From Epiperipatus broadwayi (lineage: Eukaryota > Onychophora > Udeonychophora > Euonychophora > Peripatidae), in the NCBI GenBank assembly GCA_028023455.1, contig JAQFVV010006549.1, positions 248,001 through 312,000 on the forward strand: a DNA stretch of 64,000 nucleotides. Direction: 5' to 3'. This document shows positions 23,700 through 36,024 of this stretch, piece by piece. Each line of letters begins with the position of its first letter. Within the stretch, counting starts at the first letter, position 1. Both the position numbers and the translations under genes were made by a program. Below the pieces are notes generated by a model. It did not search any database and was not told where the DNA came from. It saw only the letters and a program-made list of their open reading frames with translations.

Positions 23700-24955
23700 C
23701 TACAGTGATTTTAATTAACTTAGAATAGTTTTATGAACCTGAGATTTTATTGAGCTAAATTATTGTAGATAAAAGATTAAGATTTAATTATTAGTTTAAT
23801 CTTAATGAGTAGGATTTATTAAAGTCATAAGAATACTATAAGTTTATTTATTTGAGATAGTAATAGGGGGGTAGTGTTCTTATGCCATTGAGGTAGTATC
23901 CTGTGGGATATAGGCTCAATGTAATCTTTCTTGTCATCTGTATTTCACTTCCAAGTCTCATGATATAATAAATATTTTATTTATTTTATATTATAGACTG
24001 AATCTTTTCATTATTTTTTGCTAGTAGAATGTTTAAATATAATGCAGAATATTTTATTTACCAATTATTTGCATTTAACCAAATGTAGTCATTGACTGAG
24101 CTAACCCATTTTGTTTTATATGATATTTCCTGGAAGTGACTTATACACATGCAAAGGTCAGAATATATATATCATATATTTTAATACTCTGTCATTATAA
24201 TAATTAATGTAAAAGAAATACTATGTCAGAGTTTAAATTTAATAAAATTTATTGCCCCATGTATATTTTCAATTCTTTCCTATCATATTCATAGTTAGTC
24301 TGTATAATCATGAAAGAAAATAAGACCATAGATATGACCTGAGTGTTGCTAAAATCATGAGTGAAGAGAAAAATGGTCACAAACATCATTACACAAAATG
24401 AATACATAATATACCAAAAATCAAATAGTATTCAAATCAGCCCAACAATAATATTCTCAGCAGACTAGTTATGAATATTATGCCAAAGCATTGAAAGTCT
24501 ATTTGGTGCAATAAATTATATAAAATTTAAATTCTAATTAAGTATTTATTTTACATTAAATTTATATATATATTATTTAAAGACTAATTAGAACCTATAA
24601 ATTTAAAGAAATAAACAACCCAAACATATTTTAATATTATAAAACTCATGTGTGCACATATAATTATTTGAAATTGTATCAACTTAGCATTATATATGCA
24701 AAATAAGTTAACATTTTAAACAGTATTAATTACATTTATAATTTTCCACCTATTTAATAATTTAAAATCTGTCATATTTGTAAGTATATTGGAATTAAAT
24801 ATACTAGATTATTATATCATATAAGAATACTTATTTAGACCTGTCACTAATCAATGTATTTATTTATTCATTGATAAAACTATAAATTTTACTTTAATTG
24901 TTATATAACTTAATACACTGTACATGCTTACACATACCTGCACATATAATGTAAT
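23700..24955. other. AT-rich gene-free DNA
   Basis: I see nothing recognisable here. Confidence 0.5.
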
Positions 24956-24959
24956 ATAT

Positions 24960-25225
24960 AAAGGATTCGAACTCAGACTTTTACACGACCCTCAACTCTT
25001 CATGATGAAAAGATAAATAATGAACAATATATATATTTCATGCTAAACCAGCACTCACCAACTGATGAGTGCTGGTTTATGATGAGTGCTGGTTGAGCAC
25101 ATGATACGTATATTGGTGATTATTTATCTTTTCAACATTTGTGTGATCAGGTGAGTTAGCAATATGAGTGGCATTGGAGAGTTGAGGGTCGTGTGAAAGT
25201 CTGAATTCGAATCCCTTGTATATTT
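24960..25225. repeat. Inverted pair of tRNA-like SINE copies
   Basis: The left arm (24960-25060) carries GGATTCGAACTCAGACTTT and the right arm (about 25068-25225) its reverse complement with AATTCGAATCCC, a B-box-like motif. Both contain GAGTTGAGGGTCGTGTGAAAG-like sequence and ATTTATCTTTTCA. The junction contains two direct copies of GATGAGTGCTGGTT. A diverged relative lies at 38.5-38.8 kb. The head-to-head layout can fold into a long hairpin. Confidence 0.7.
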
Positions 25226-25229
25226 AATT

Positions 25230-26280
25230 GTTATAGTAAATTCATTTAATTTTTAGATTAAGTACATATATATATTATATTCGTATTCTTTTTGGCAGAT
25301 TCTTTTGTTCTTTATGAAACTTATCAATAACGGAATAATGCAATTATGTGAATGGATTATATTTATATGTCGGAGGACTATTTTCATCATTCGACATTAA
25401 ATATTGAATACTTTTAGAAAAAAATTTAAACTTTACTTACATTTTCCAATCACATTTAACGATTATTATTAGCATACAGTACGAATCGCATTTCAGAATT
25501 ATGAGTTATAACGATTGTAGAAATGCCAAAAATTATCTTTAATATCGACATACATATTGAAGTTATATTATTATTATTTATTTATTTATGGCCAGTAAGA
25601 ATATGGGCATAGTATGATCTTGATGTTTTATGTCATTTATTTTAGCCCATATTTATTTTTAAAAAGCGTGCTAACTTGAACATAATATTTATATAAATGA
25701 TTATTATGTATTATTATGTAGTTAGTAGAGAAATGCTAATAATATAATAATATAAATTATATCTATACCTATGTTCATACACACTATAATATGCAATTTC
25801 CCCATTTTGTTATAATACTCATATTGTGAGAAAGAGAAATGGTGATCTGAATATATTTATATATTATTTCGATACGTGTCTTTATCAAATGCACTTCCCA
25901 GTAATAAACAAAATTAAGACAAAATTGTCAGTATTGTTTTCCTTTCAGTTTCCTCGGTTTTCATATGAGACACAGAACCTATTTTTTTCTTTTTATTTAG
26001 AAGATAAACAAAGAATTCAATATTAGTATGATAAATTTACATCGTCAATTATTTTACCATTAATAAATCAAAGTAATAATAGAATAGAAAATAAACAGTC
26101 ATAGAAGTAAAAATAATAGTTTTAATTTAGCATTTAATAGTTTCACACAATATAAATGCTTTTATTTTCGTTTTTTATTTTTGTTTCAAAGAAATAGCAT
26201 TTATATATAAAATAACCACATTAGTAATTTATTACAATAGGTGCTATGTTATATAATTACACATATATAGTAAAAGCATT
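25230..26280. other. AT-rich gene-free DNA
   Basis: No recognisable feature. A 66-codon frame at 25826-26026 has no family motif. Confidence 0.5.
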
Positions 26281-27990
26281 ACAATCAGCGTCATTTTAGT
26301 CATTATCCAATCCACTGCAAGATGGAGTATAATTGAATTTCTCTGATATCTAATTTTTCAATTTTCTTGAGATCCAATTTAAGACTTCAGTTGTCTCTAT
26401 ATTGTCATTGCTTTTATCATCATTTTCGAACTAATAATTTTTCAGAGTGTTAATTTTTTCTATGATGTCAGCACTAGTTTTCTCATCATTTATTGTCTTC
26501 AATCTCTCTTTCTGACTTCCAACATACATGTCTTATATTTCAATATCTTTATTAAAACATTTTTTTTATTAATAATAAAAATCTCAAATCCATTTTTCTA
26601 AAATATATTTTTTAAAAACTGCAAATTTTCAAGCTTATAGTTGTGCTTCATATATTCTTTTAATATAGTCATTTCTTCCCAAAACCCTTACTTTCTCTAT
26701 TTCATTTCCATTAAACTTTGTTTTCTTTTTTTTAAAGTTATTGAATATTAGTTTAGACTTTTAGCATTTAATTTTCTTCTGCATTCTTGCTTTTATTTGA
26801 TAATTTTATGACATTTCCTAAAACTATGCAACACTATTTATAAAACAGTCACATCATCTGTAAAATTTAGATAATTTAAGTAATTTTCACTTATTTTTAT
26901 TTCTTCAGCTTCATATTTTAATGCATAAAATACTTCCAGTAAAATTGTTTAAAAATATTTAAAGATATAAAATCATTCTGCCATGTATCATGACCAATGT
27001 GAATTTTTTTTTTCATATGTCATAGCATCTGCCGGGATGCGAACCCGCAACAACCGTCTGCAACCAACTGCTTGCTTGCAAGGCGCCTGCACTGATCTCT
27101 CAGCTAACAACGCTTGACCAATGTGAATTTTTTTTTTCATATGTCATAGCATCTGCCAGGATGCAAACCCGCAACAACCGTCTGCAACCAACTGCTTGCT
27201 TGCAAGGAGGCTGCACTGATCTCTCAGCTAACAACGCTTGACCAATGTGAATTTTTTAAGTGTCACTTCATAATAAAATCACTGCTGCTGAAATTTGATA
27301 AGTAGACCTTAAGTTCTAGTGATTTAATCATTGCTAAAATGTTTACAGAATCAAATGCTTTTCATAATCTATAAACCACAGCTTTATGGCAACTCATGTT
27401 CATTGGTTTTTGTATAAATTTGCTTAAAAGATATATTCTATCAAATGTATTTTAGTACTTTTAAATTCTGTTTGAGTGAATCCTTTTTTTTTTCGATGAG
27501 TTGAAATGATGTTAGTAAAAATTCTGTATAAAACTGATATCTCAGAGAAATTAGTAATTCCATATTTTCATTTTTTTAAATCTGTTTCACTACTACTTTA
27601 CTTAGGCATTTGTTATTATTTATTTCTTCCTCTGCTTCTTGTAAAATATTTGTAATAATTCTCTTACTCCTTACTTTATAGATTTAATTGTATGCCCTAG
27701 ATATTTGTTTAAAATACTTTGAAATGTAAAAGTTGTCACAACTGAATTAGTAACTACATTATTTTCTGATATTTTATTAAATAAAGTATTTTATATAATT
27801 TTTCACATGTTTTATTAGATTACCTCTCTTTTTAATAATAATGACATTTTTTTATTGCTAATAAATTTTTTTTCAATAAAAACTTTTGTTTTTTTATTAC
27901 TTTTTGATTGTATTTTTTTTTATCTCATTGACTATTTTTATACCATTTTACACAATTCCAGATACTCAATTTTTTAATAAATCATTTTAA
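26280..27990 (-). mobile_element. Decayed RTE-like LINE
   Basis: The minus-strand translation contains ISVLYRIFTNIIS, then ISFKQIYTKTNEHELP followed by a CGL-type block corresponding to the FxDYxKAFDSVxH region (here degraded to IMKSI.FCKH), then after the SINE insertion QNDFISLNIFKQFYWKYF (RT QGDxISPxLF block) and KFTDDVTVL (YADD-type catalytic box with Tyr/Ala replaced). Stops are frequent, so the element is old. The block order fits RTE/I-like ORF2 proteins. The endonuclease and ORF ends are not recognisable. Confidence 0.6.
26991..27257 (-). repeat. tRNA-derived SINE, tandemly doubled with its TSD
   Basis: Two exact-period 124-bp units (26991-27114 and 27115-27238) are followed by a third copy of the 19-bp flank TGACCAATGTGAATTTTTT (27239-27257). 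On the minus strand each unit runs from a TTAGCTGAGAGATCAGTG A-box-like segment through GGGTTCGCATCCC (27034-27046 on the plus strand) to GATGCTATGACAT and an A-rich tail. In the second unit the B box has lost its CpG. The 19-bp flank is the TSD of the original insertion into the LINE, so the doubling includes one TSD copy. Confidence 0.85.
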
Positions 27991-29899
27991 ATATTCATAT
28001 TTCTTCTTTCTTTATATGTGTTACCATGTTTCACTTGAAAGTTTATAAGTGAATTGGCAATTATATATCTTCAGTCTGTGTAGCAATTCTTAATATAGTT
28101 TCAATTGTCTTCTTATATAATTGCTGCATATCTGAGTTCTATTCAAAGGCTGTTAATATTTTAAAACAATTTACAGGTTCTAGATTAATGAGAAAATATC
28201 TAAAAGTTACAGATACCAAATGTTAATACTAACTTATATAATAATATTTTAATATTTGTAGTTTTGCATTAATAATTAATTATCTTGTATCTTATTAATC
28301 AGTTTCTGTATTGGACCTATTAAGAACATAGCACTGTCAAAATACATTTTTTTCTATTATTCAAAATATAATATAATTCTATCACATCTTTATGTAAACA
28401 CCTTCATAATCTTTTGTGATGAATTATTTTTCAAAAAAAATCACAATATACATTCTCCTCCCTAAAATTTTTATTAGCAAATTTGATCTTTTGTATATCC
28501 AAGTTTATCAATAATACTTTTATATATCAATTGTTTTTAAATTTTATACATCTTCTGAAATTATTTTAAAATGTTTTGTGTAATCATAACATTATGTATA
28601 TCTTTATAAAAGTCTTATAACTTTTTATCACAATGAAAGAGTGTTGAAATAGAAAACAAAATTATTTATATTGGTATCTGTTTAAAAATTGAATGATTGA
28701 TTAATTTTTCACTGTGTCAGATATAATATTAATCTATTCAGTGTTGTTTATTCATGTGATATTTATGATAAATCTTACATTTTTGTACTTTTTTATTTCT
28801 TTACATAGTACATGTCTATTTTCTAATACAGTTGTTTTATTGCCAATATTGTAATAAAGTATTTCTTCCAAGGTCATTATCAAAATCATTATTGTCATGA
28901 GTTTGTTATTTAAGCAATAAAAATAATATTGCAAAATACTTCTTATTCCTTGGAAATTGTAAATTTGTTTTGTTTTTATGATGTTTAATTAATTAACTAT
29001 TTAAAAATACATATGTTTGTAAAGATATTTGAACTTGATTTCTTGTTCTAATGCATGCTTGTAGAAAAAAATGATTTCTAAATCCTCATAGTTCACATAG
29101 CAAAAAGGATTTAATTTTGCCCACATATTGTATTTTATTCATTTCATTATTTTATATTGCTTACAAATTGAATGGATAAAGGATAAATCATTGATTGAGA
29201 GATTTCCAATCATCATCATTTAAATATTTTTACTGAATAATGCCTAAAAAAATAATAGGATATTTATTTTTGCATAATAATTTCAATCTGCTAAAACAAA
29301 TAGTTAACCACACCTATAAATAAATATATTTCAATATTTATTAATAAAGGAAGAGCATTAGTAATTTATAATTAAATATGGGGGAGGAGGGGGTAGGATT
29401 TTAAATTTTATTTAAAGTGAATGTAAATTAATTGATATTGGAAAAATTTGCATTATATTCTTATGGCACTTACCTATAAATACTCCTAGTTTCTTAATTG
29501 CACTCGACACAACTTTATCCATTAATGATTGCATTTCTAATTATTCATTAGTCCTAGGAAGGTTATAAAATCAGTTTGCTACTCTACATATTCATTACTT
29601 ATTTGATTATGATTTTAAATTATATCATACATAATCATACATAAAGAGATCTACCATTATAGTTTGTAGGAATGTTTTCTCATCTTGAATGATATTAATA
29701 ATATGCCAGTGAAACTATGGCTTCTATGATTGGATGCATCTCTTTCAATGATTACACTTTAATTCTAATTGTGATATATAAAGATCATCTTATCTGCAAT
29801 ATTAATGATATTTGATCAAATTTCCATTCCATTACAATATAAATGGTAAATGTAAGATAAAATATTTAAGAAGCTTATGCCTATTTAATAACTTCTTTT
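27990..29899. other. AT-rich gene-free DNA
   Basis: No recognisable gene or repeat, although more of the decayed LINE could extend into it beyond recognition. A 17-bp word, CTATGATTGGATGCATC (near 29725), recurs near 52400, hinting at an unidentified dispersed repeat. Confidence 0.45.
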
Positions 29900-29916
29900 T
29901 ATATACAAAAGTATTG

Positions 29917-30511
29917 AAGAGTAGTAATTAATTTATAGAGTGCACAGAAAGCTTATGTAAATAGTCAGAACAAGCACTAACCTGTATTCAATGCACTTTA
30001 AAATTAGCAATAATCAAGCATATTTTGCCGATAGAGGGATCTTCCAAACCACGACACAAGATAAGAGCGACCGTCTTATCCTTAACCTAAATGTCCATTT
30101 ATATAGGCAAATCTGAAGCAATGAATACAGGTTACTGCCTGTTCAGACTATTTACATAAGCTTTCTGTGCACTCTATAAATTAATTACTACTCTTCAATA
30201 GTTTATAGAATTTCCAACATTAAGATCGTACTACTAACTTGCTGTAAACTGTAAGATTTCGTGTAAGTTAATTTGTAAAGGAAATAGTGGATTTAAATAG
30301 TGAAGAAAACAACTATTTCACACTTCCAAATCAAGATGCTTCAGATTCACCTATATAAATGGACATTTAGGTTAAAGATGAGATGGCCACTCTTATCTTT
30401 ATAAAAGTTGCTATCTTGTGTTGTGATTTGGAAGATCCCTCTATTGGCAAAATATGCTTGATTATTGCAAATTTTAAAGTGCATTGAATACAGGCTAGTG
30501 CCTGTTCAGAC
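29917..30511. mobile_element. Foldback element FB4
   Basis: Nested inverted repeats. A 55-bp perfect pair lies at about 29912-29966 and 30148-30202, and a longer imperfect pair of about 150 bp at 29967-30120 and 30345-30510. A third copy of the AATACAGG...GCCTGTTCAGACTA segment lies at about 30124-30160. Outside it is a near-identical 17-bp direct repeat, TATATACAAAAGTATTG (29900-29916) and TATATACAAAAATATTG (30512-30528), consistent with a TSD. No coding content is seen. Partial unit repetition plus inversion is the same architecture as FB1 and FB2. Confidence 0.7.
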
Positions 30512-30529
30512 TATATACAAAAATATTGT

Positions 30530-31083
30530 ATATCAGTTTAAAAATTAATAATAATTTATTACCACTGATTCATATAAAAAAAATAATTATTTGTGCATTA
30601 CACAACTATTTGAAAGTCAATTATTTGTTGCATAAGTAATTTTCAAGAGTAACAAATGTTATAACTATCATGGTAGATTTACTATGAGTTATAAACAATG
30701 GAATTTTCATGGTTGGAATAATTTTAGTGATTTTAACTTTCTTTAGTCTACCAACATTTTTTTTTTCATCTGAATTTTTTAAAATAATAATCTCATCATT
30801 TCTTGGAGCTTTTTACTTAGTCACAAATTTATTTGCATTTCTCACTTCTTCATTATAAATATCTGGCAATTCAGAAGATGTACTAATTTTAAACTTTGTT
30901 TTGTTTTGCTATTTATTACTATATAATTTATTATATCAATACTCACATAATGCATATTGCTATCTCTTTTCTCTTATTATCACTTTAAGCAACCTTCCTT
31001 TCAATACAAAGATATTGTTTTACATCTCTGAATCATTTATTCTCTTTTAAAGCTTTCCCTGCCCATTCTTATATATATATATA
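30530..31083. other. AT-rich gene-free DNA
   Basis: I see nothing recognisable here. Confidence 0.5.
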
Positions 31084-31480
31084 TAAATGCAAAACCATAA
31101 AACAATACAGTACTAGATTAAATTCAAAATTTTACCAAAATCCTTACACAACCATGGTTTCATCTACTACAAATAGACCTTCTCAAGTGAAAATCAACCT
31201 AAAGGAAAACATATATATATACAAACAAACAAACCTTCCCATAATTCATTTCAAACTCCACCTTCCCTTAATATCAAAAGAAGTCTTCATATTAAGGGAA
31301 GGTGGAGTTTGAAATGAATTATGGGAAGGTTTGTTTGTTTGTATATATATATGTTTTCCTTTAGGTTGATTTTCACTTGAGAAGGTCTATTTGTAGTAGA
31401 TGAAACCATGGTTGTGTAAGGATTTTGGTAAAATTTTGAATTTAATCTAGTACTGTATTATTTTATGGTTTTGCATTTTT
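31084..31480. repeat. Near-perfect hairpin FB5 (arms about 191 bp)
   Basis: The left arm (31084-31274) and right arm (31289-31480) are reverse complements with about one visible mismatch in the outer part, separated by a 14-base loop. The high identity over 190 bp means it is young or under conversion. There is no open frame of note. A transcript would form a long double-stranded RNA. TA-rich runs lie on both sides. Confidence 0.93.
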
Positions 31481-31484
31481 ATTT

Positions 31485-34400
31485 TTTGCTAGTATAGTGT
31501 TAGACAGTTTTGGTTTTATATATATATATACTGTGGCCTGTCTATAGGTGGTACGACCCTAAGCAGAGTTTCCAAGTCCCTTTTATATTAGGCCCTACTT
31601 GGATTCGGGTTAGGTTCTATTAATAAACTTACTATATCCTGACCATTTTCTTTAACTATAACAATTGAATTTAGATAAGATTAGTATTTATCCCATGTTA
31701 CTTTGACATGAGTAAACATTTCTAAAATAAGATATGTTTTAAATGTAATCAATATGAGACTCATTTACCTATAAACAGATCACATCCCCTTAACATTAAA
31801 CAAATACAAAATACTTGTTCAATGGCATAAGAATACCCAGATACTCCTCCTTATTAAGTATCTACATACTCTCATGACTAACAATAATATCTAATATATT
31901 ATTTTATATTTATAACTATTAAGTTTTAATTCAATCACTCATTAAGTTAATCTGTTAGATAATTACAGATAAACTTTGATTCATATTATGTTTAATAATT
32001 AAGATTGGCAATAATCACAAGAATAACTTTAAAATAAGGAGATCTCAGGAAAATCATTGATTTATTAATTATTTATACTACCTATGAAATATCAAGAGAG
32101 ATTTTACAGATTTCCATGGATAGTGTACAAATTAAGAAAGGCTTATAATTTAAATTCATAGTCAAGCTTTATATGTATGTTCTTTAATTCTGAATATTAA
32201 AATAATATTATTAACTAAACTGTGGTTAACACTAATACTTTCACTAGTAACTAATGTATCCTTTAATTTTATATTAATAAATACACTTTAATAATTGGCA
32301 ATGTCATCAATGACCTATGGGATAAAGGCAGCATGTAACAAGTAAAAAAAATCTTTACTAAGAGATTTATGCTTATTAAACTGTTAGCTTTGCTTTATAT
32401 TGAATTGACTTTTCATTTTAATTTTGACTGTACATTTTAAGTTGTGTGATGTGGTGAAAATGAGCCCAGAAAAGATATGCAGCAATTGGAATTTAATAAA
32501 ACTTTTAAAACAATAATTTTAATAATATTCATTACAAATGATAATAAACATTTCCATTAATACCAAATTTAAAATAACATAACAAAATAATACGTATATA
32601 TTATAATAACAACAGAAAATTAATCTTTGGAGTATTATTATCAAACAAAACTAATGATTTCCCATTATATGTTGAGATATTTATCCCTATGTATGTGAAC
32701 TATATATCACATATTCAGTTTATTAAACAATCTTTTTTTTTTCCATTCATGGTTCGTTAGTTTAACCTCTACATAATAGTAGTTCTTGATGATTAAATAA
32801 CAATACAAAAAATAAATGAGAACATAGGGTGATAATTCTGGAGGTTGGTAAGCAAACAAAATTACTACTTTTATCTTTCACATAAGAACAAAATCATTGT
32901 TTTTTAGTTTATCCATTTGTACATGTATATATAACCTGCTCTTTGGAGTATGTATACATCATTTTAAATACCCTTTTCATACTAAAATATCGAGTATATT
33001 TGTTTATTTAAAGGATTCATAATCTTTAAACTTAACCGAATTATTAAATAACTATTAATATAACAACACTTGAATTAATTCCATATTAAATGATTTAGTT
33101 CTCTTCCCCTCCCCTATTATACTAACAAATCATAGATTAAAAATATAAATATCAACATTAGAAAGAAGTTTTCTTTTAAACTCTCAGCTGAAGTATAAGA
33201 ACACTTTTAAATTTTCTAGTTGTTCTACACTCCATAAACTTATTAGAACGTTTTTATTTTTCCTTATTTTTTGAAGATTCTGCTTATCCGAAGATTCGCG
33301 AGGTATTTGAGTTACTGCAACAATAATCCTTCGTTTTGTTCTTTGTTTAGTAATAAAAATTTATTTGTGGCTTGCCTTACTTATTTTAGATGATACATAT
33401 TTCTCTCTATAATAAAAGGCACACTTATGATTTCAATTAAGAATGTGTCGTGTCACATTTTTGGCTCCAAATAAATAATTCTATCTTACATTGTAATTAA
33501 GATTTTATATATATCCAGAATAATAATGAACACTTTTGATTTATTACTAATTTAGTTCCATTAAATTTTAAATATATATACTTAACTGTTTCCAAGAGAT
33601 TTACTATTCTTTTATCTATCCTTACTGGATATTTACAGTGTTTATTTATTTCCTTTTGTGTATTACTGCAGTTCATTTTCCCTATGGCATGATTATTGTT
33701 ATTTTTCCGTGAATATATTTGTTGATTATTCATCTCCGATTATTTCTTCAATACTTATTAATTTTCAAGAGATTATTGGGAATTCCCATTATTGACTTGC
33801 CCAGTAGAAAAACGATTAATTTATTCCATTATTTTAATAACAGAGCTTATAATTATCCATGTATATTGATATAGAGTTGTAAATCATAAGGTTTTAGGAA
33901 TTTTTAATCCAACTTTGTTTTGTTTTTTTAAAAAAAAAAAAAATATCACCAAGAAAAAAAAACTTAGTTACTTAAACTTTACCATCAAGAAGCTCTCTCC
34001 CCCCCCCTCTCTTGAATTTCATATTCCAAGATTGTTTGAAACTCTTTGATTGGCTAATATTTTCCCACTTTTTTCTATGAAACAATTATTTATTTTGAAA
34101 GTTTTTGGTTTATCATTTTAAAATGACAATTTATCATTTTTTAAAAATAAAATATTGAAATATAATATTCTTTAGAAATTAAATAAAGATAGAATTTACT
34201 ATTTTAATTCTAAATCAGTATTTTGGTAAAATTAAACTTTATTTATTTACTTTTAAATATAGTAAGATTTGAAGATAAATAATTTCTATGTTTAAAATCA
34301 AATGCGCACCCACAATAATTATTAGTCCCTACTACGCATTGCATTACGTTTACAAAATTACAAGTTAAACTTCACTGATTTTAAATTATAAATAATATTA

Positions 34401-35045
34401 ATTGTTCATCCATCTGCATATATATGACTCTGTAGGTTATTTTCTATATGTATTTTGAGTTAAGACATTTATAAATTTCCCTTAGCTAAATTCGAGTTCA
34501 AAGCCTATGATCTAATATTTCATTATTGTCTTCTTTTAATAAGTAAATATTATTGGATTTGTAAAATTTAAAATTATACAATAGACTGAGCTAATAAAAA
34601 GTGCACAATATATATATATTATTTATCATGATTAACATTTTGGAAAAATAATTTTGCAAAACTCTAATTATTTCAATTTTTCTTAATGAATCATTTTTAA
34701 AAAGTTCATATTTCTTCTTTATTTCATAGATTATCTTATCTCAATAGAAAATTATTTGGTAAATAAATGATTTTTATACCATGCAATAGTTGATCTACTT
34801 ATTGATTTTTGTCAAGTTTGTGCCATCTTTAAAGTCTGTTAACCATCAACATCATGATTTGGTATACATATTGACTACATACTAATGGAATCTTCATCCT
34901 AGTGACTTTTCTAACACAACACATTTGAATATATAAATTTAAATAGGATTAATTTTATCAGGTTTAAACTGTTATGAATATAAAAGAAACTAAAATATTA
35001 ATGGTCATTTTAAATAATTGTAAAAAGCATGAAATTATGCCACAT
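31485..35045. other. AT-rich gene-free DNA
   Basis: No gene recognised. It includes C and A homopolymer runs (about 33930-34010). A short GC-richer piece at about 31535-31625 is unexplained. The minus-strand frame at 33497-33733 has no family motif. Confidence 0.5.
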
Positions 35046-35048
35046 CAT

Positions 35049-35300
35049 GTAGATTTTAAATTAGTGGTGAGAAAATTAATAGAAATAAAAGTTTGCGCAA
35101 TAAAATTCAAAGAACTCTATTGGAATGGTTTTGAAAGAATAATATATATATATAATTTACAGTATTAAAAAATATATTAGATACTGTAAATTATATATAT
35201 ATATATTATTCTTTCAAAAACCATTCCAATAGAGTTTTTTGAATTTTATTGCGCAAAATTTTATTTCTATTAATTTTCTCATCACTAATTTAAAATCTAC
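35049..35300. repeat. Hairpin FB6 with duplicated 23-bp junction
   Basis: Two arms of about 117 bp (35049-35164 and 35182-35300) are reverse complements with only a few mismatches around a loop of about 17 bases. The loop and inner arm end, ACAGTATTAAAAAATATATTAGA (35159-35181), are repeated directly after the right arm (35299-35321). The right arm is therefore flanked by a 23-bp direct repeat, as expected if an inverted copy had been inserted or made by template switching. The plus-strand frame at 34974-35168 is carried by the left arm and shows no family motif. Confidence 0.88.
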
Positions 35301-35321
35301 AGTATTAAAAAATATATTAGA

Positions 35322-35425
35322 GTCTTGCATTGGTGGTTGAGAGGTCAGCACGACTGCTTTGCACTTGCAGGCAGTTGCCCGGGTTGCGGGTTCATGTCCC
35401 GGCCGATGCTATGACACTTAAAATA
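35322..35425 (+). repeat. tRNA-derived SINE
   Basis: GGTGGTTGAGAGGTCAGCAC (A-box-like region) and GGGTTCATGTCCC (B-box-like, 35388-35400), then CGGCCGATGCTATGACACTT and an AT-rich tail. It is in the same family as the copies at 13.3 kb and 27.0-27.25 kb, sharing the GATGCTATGACA 3' end. It directly abuts the FB6 hairpin. Confidence 0.8.
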
Positions 35426-35429
35426 TATA

Positions 35430-36011
35430 TATATTAGATAGAAATATGTTTTAAAAATACAAATAAATGCAAATTTTTTGGAGTATATTAATTATAGTTT
35501 ATTGATTTATAATGGTAAATTATAAAATAAATTTTATGGGAAATATGGTAATAAATAGAGATGATAAATATTTTATAGAAATTGAATCGAGGGAAAAAAT
35601 AATTGCTTTGTATATAAATAACTTTATTGAAATACATATGTAAGAATGATACAATTGTAAATAATTGCTTTATAGTTAAAAATAATTGTAATAAGAAAGA
35701 AAAAAATATATAAATTTGTGAATGTATCTAACATTAATTTTACAAATGAGTAATCGCAGATTCTAAATAGAAGGATAAGATAAATATCACTCTTGTACAA
35801 AGATATTCTGAAAAAGATCAGTTTTGAGTGTAGAAGTTGAGAATATTAAAAGTGATTTGAACTAATTTGAAAGCAGAGTTACAATCAAAAATTAACATTG
35901 CTATTAATAAAAAGCATACAATAGTAAAAACGAATGAAAGGAAAAATTTATTATAAGACAAATTATAGAAAAGATAAATAAGGATGACTTAATAGTAATA
36001 AATGAAAATGA
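35430..36011. other. AT-rich DNA, insertion target of a LINE
   Basis: No recognisable gene. Its A-rich plus-strand frames could be an old transposon relic, interrupted by the LINE copy that follows and resuming at 37230. Confidence 0.4.
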
Positions 36012-36024
36012 AAAAGTCAAGGTT

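Noticed and set aside
26991-27257. CRISPR-like repeat array
   Set aside because: Two SINE units with TSDs in an animal genome; no short repeats with variable spacers.
34974-35168. 64-codon plus-strand frame next to hairpin FB6
   Set aside because: It is mostly the hairpin arm plus TA repeat; no motif or supporting context.
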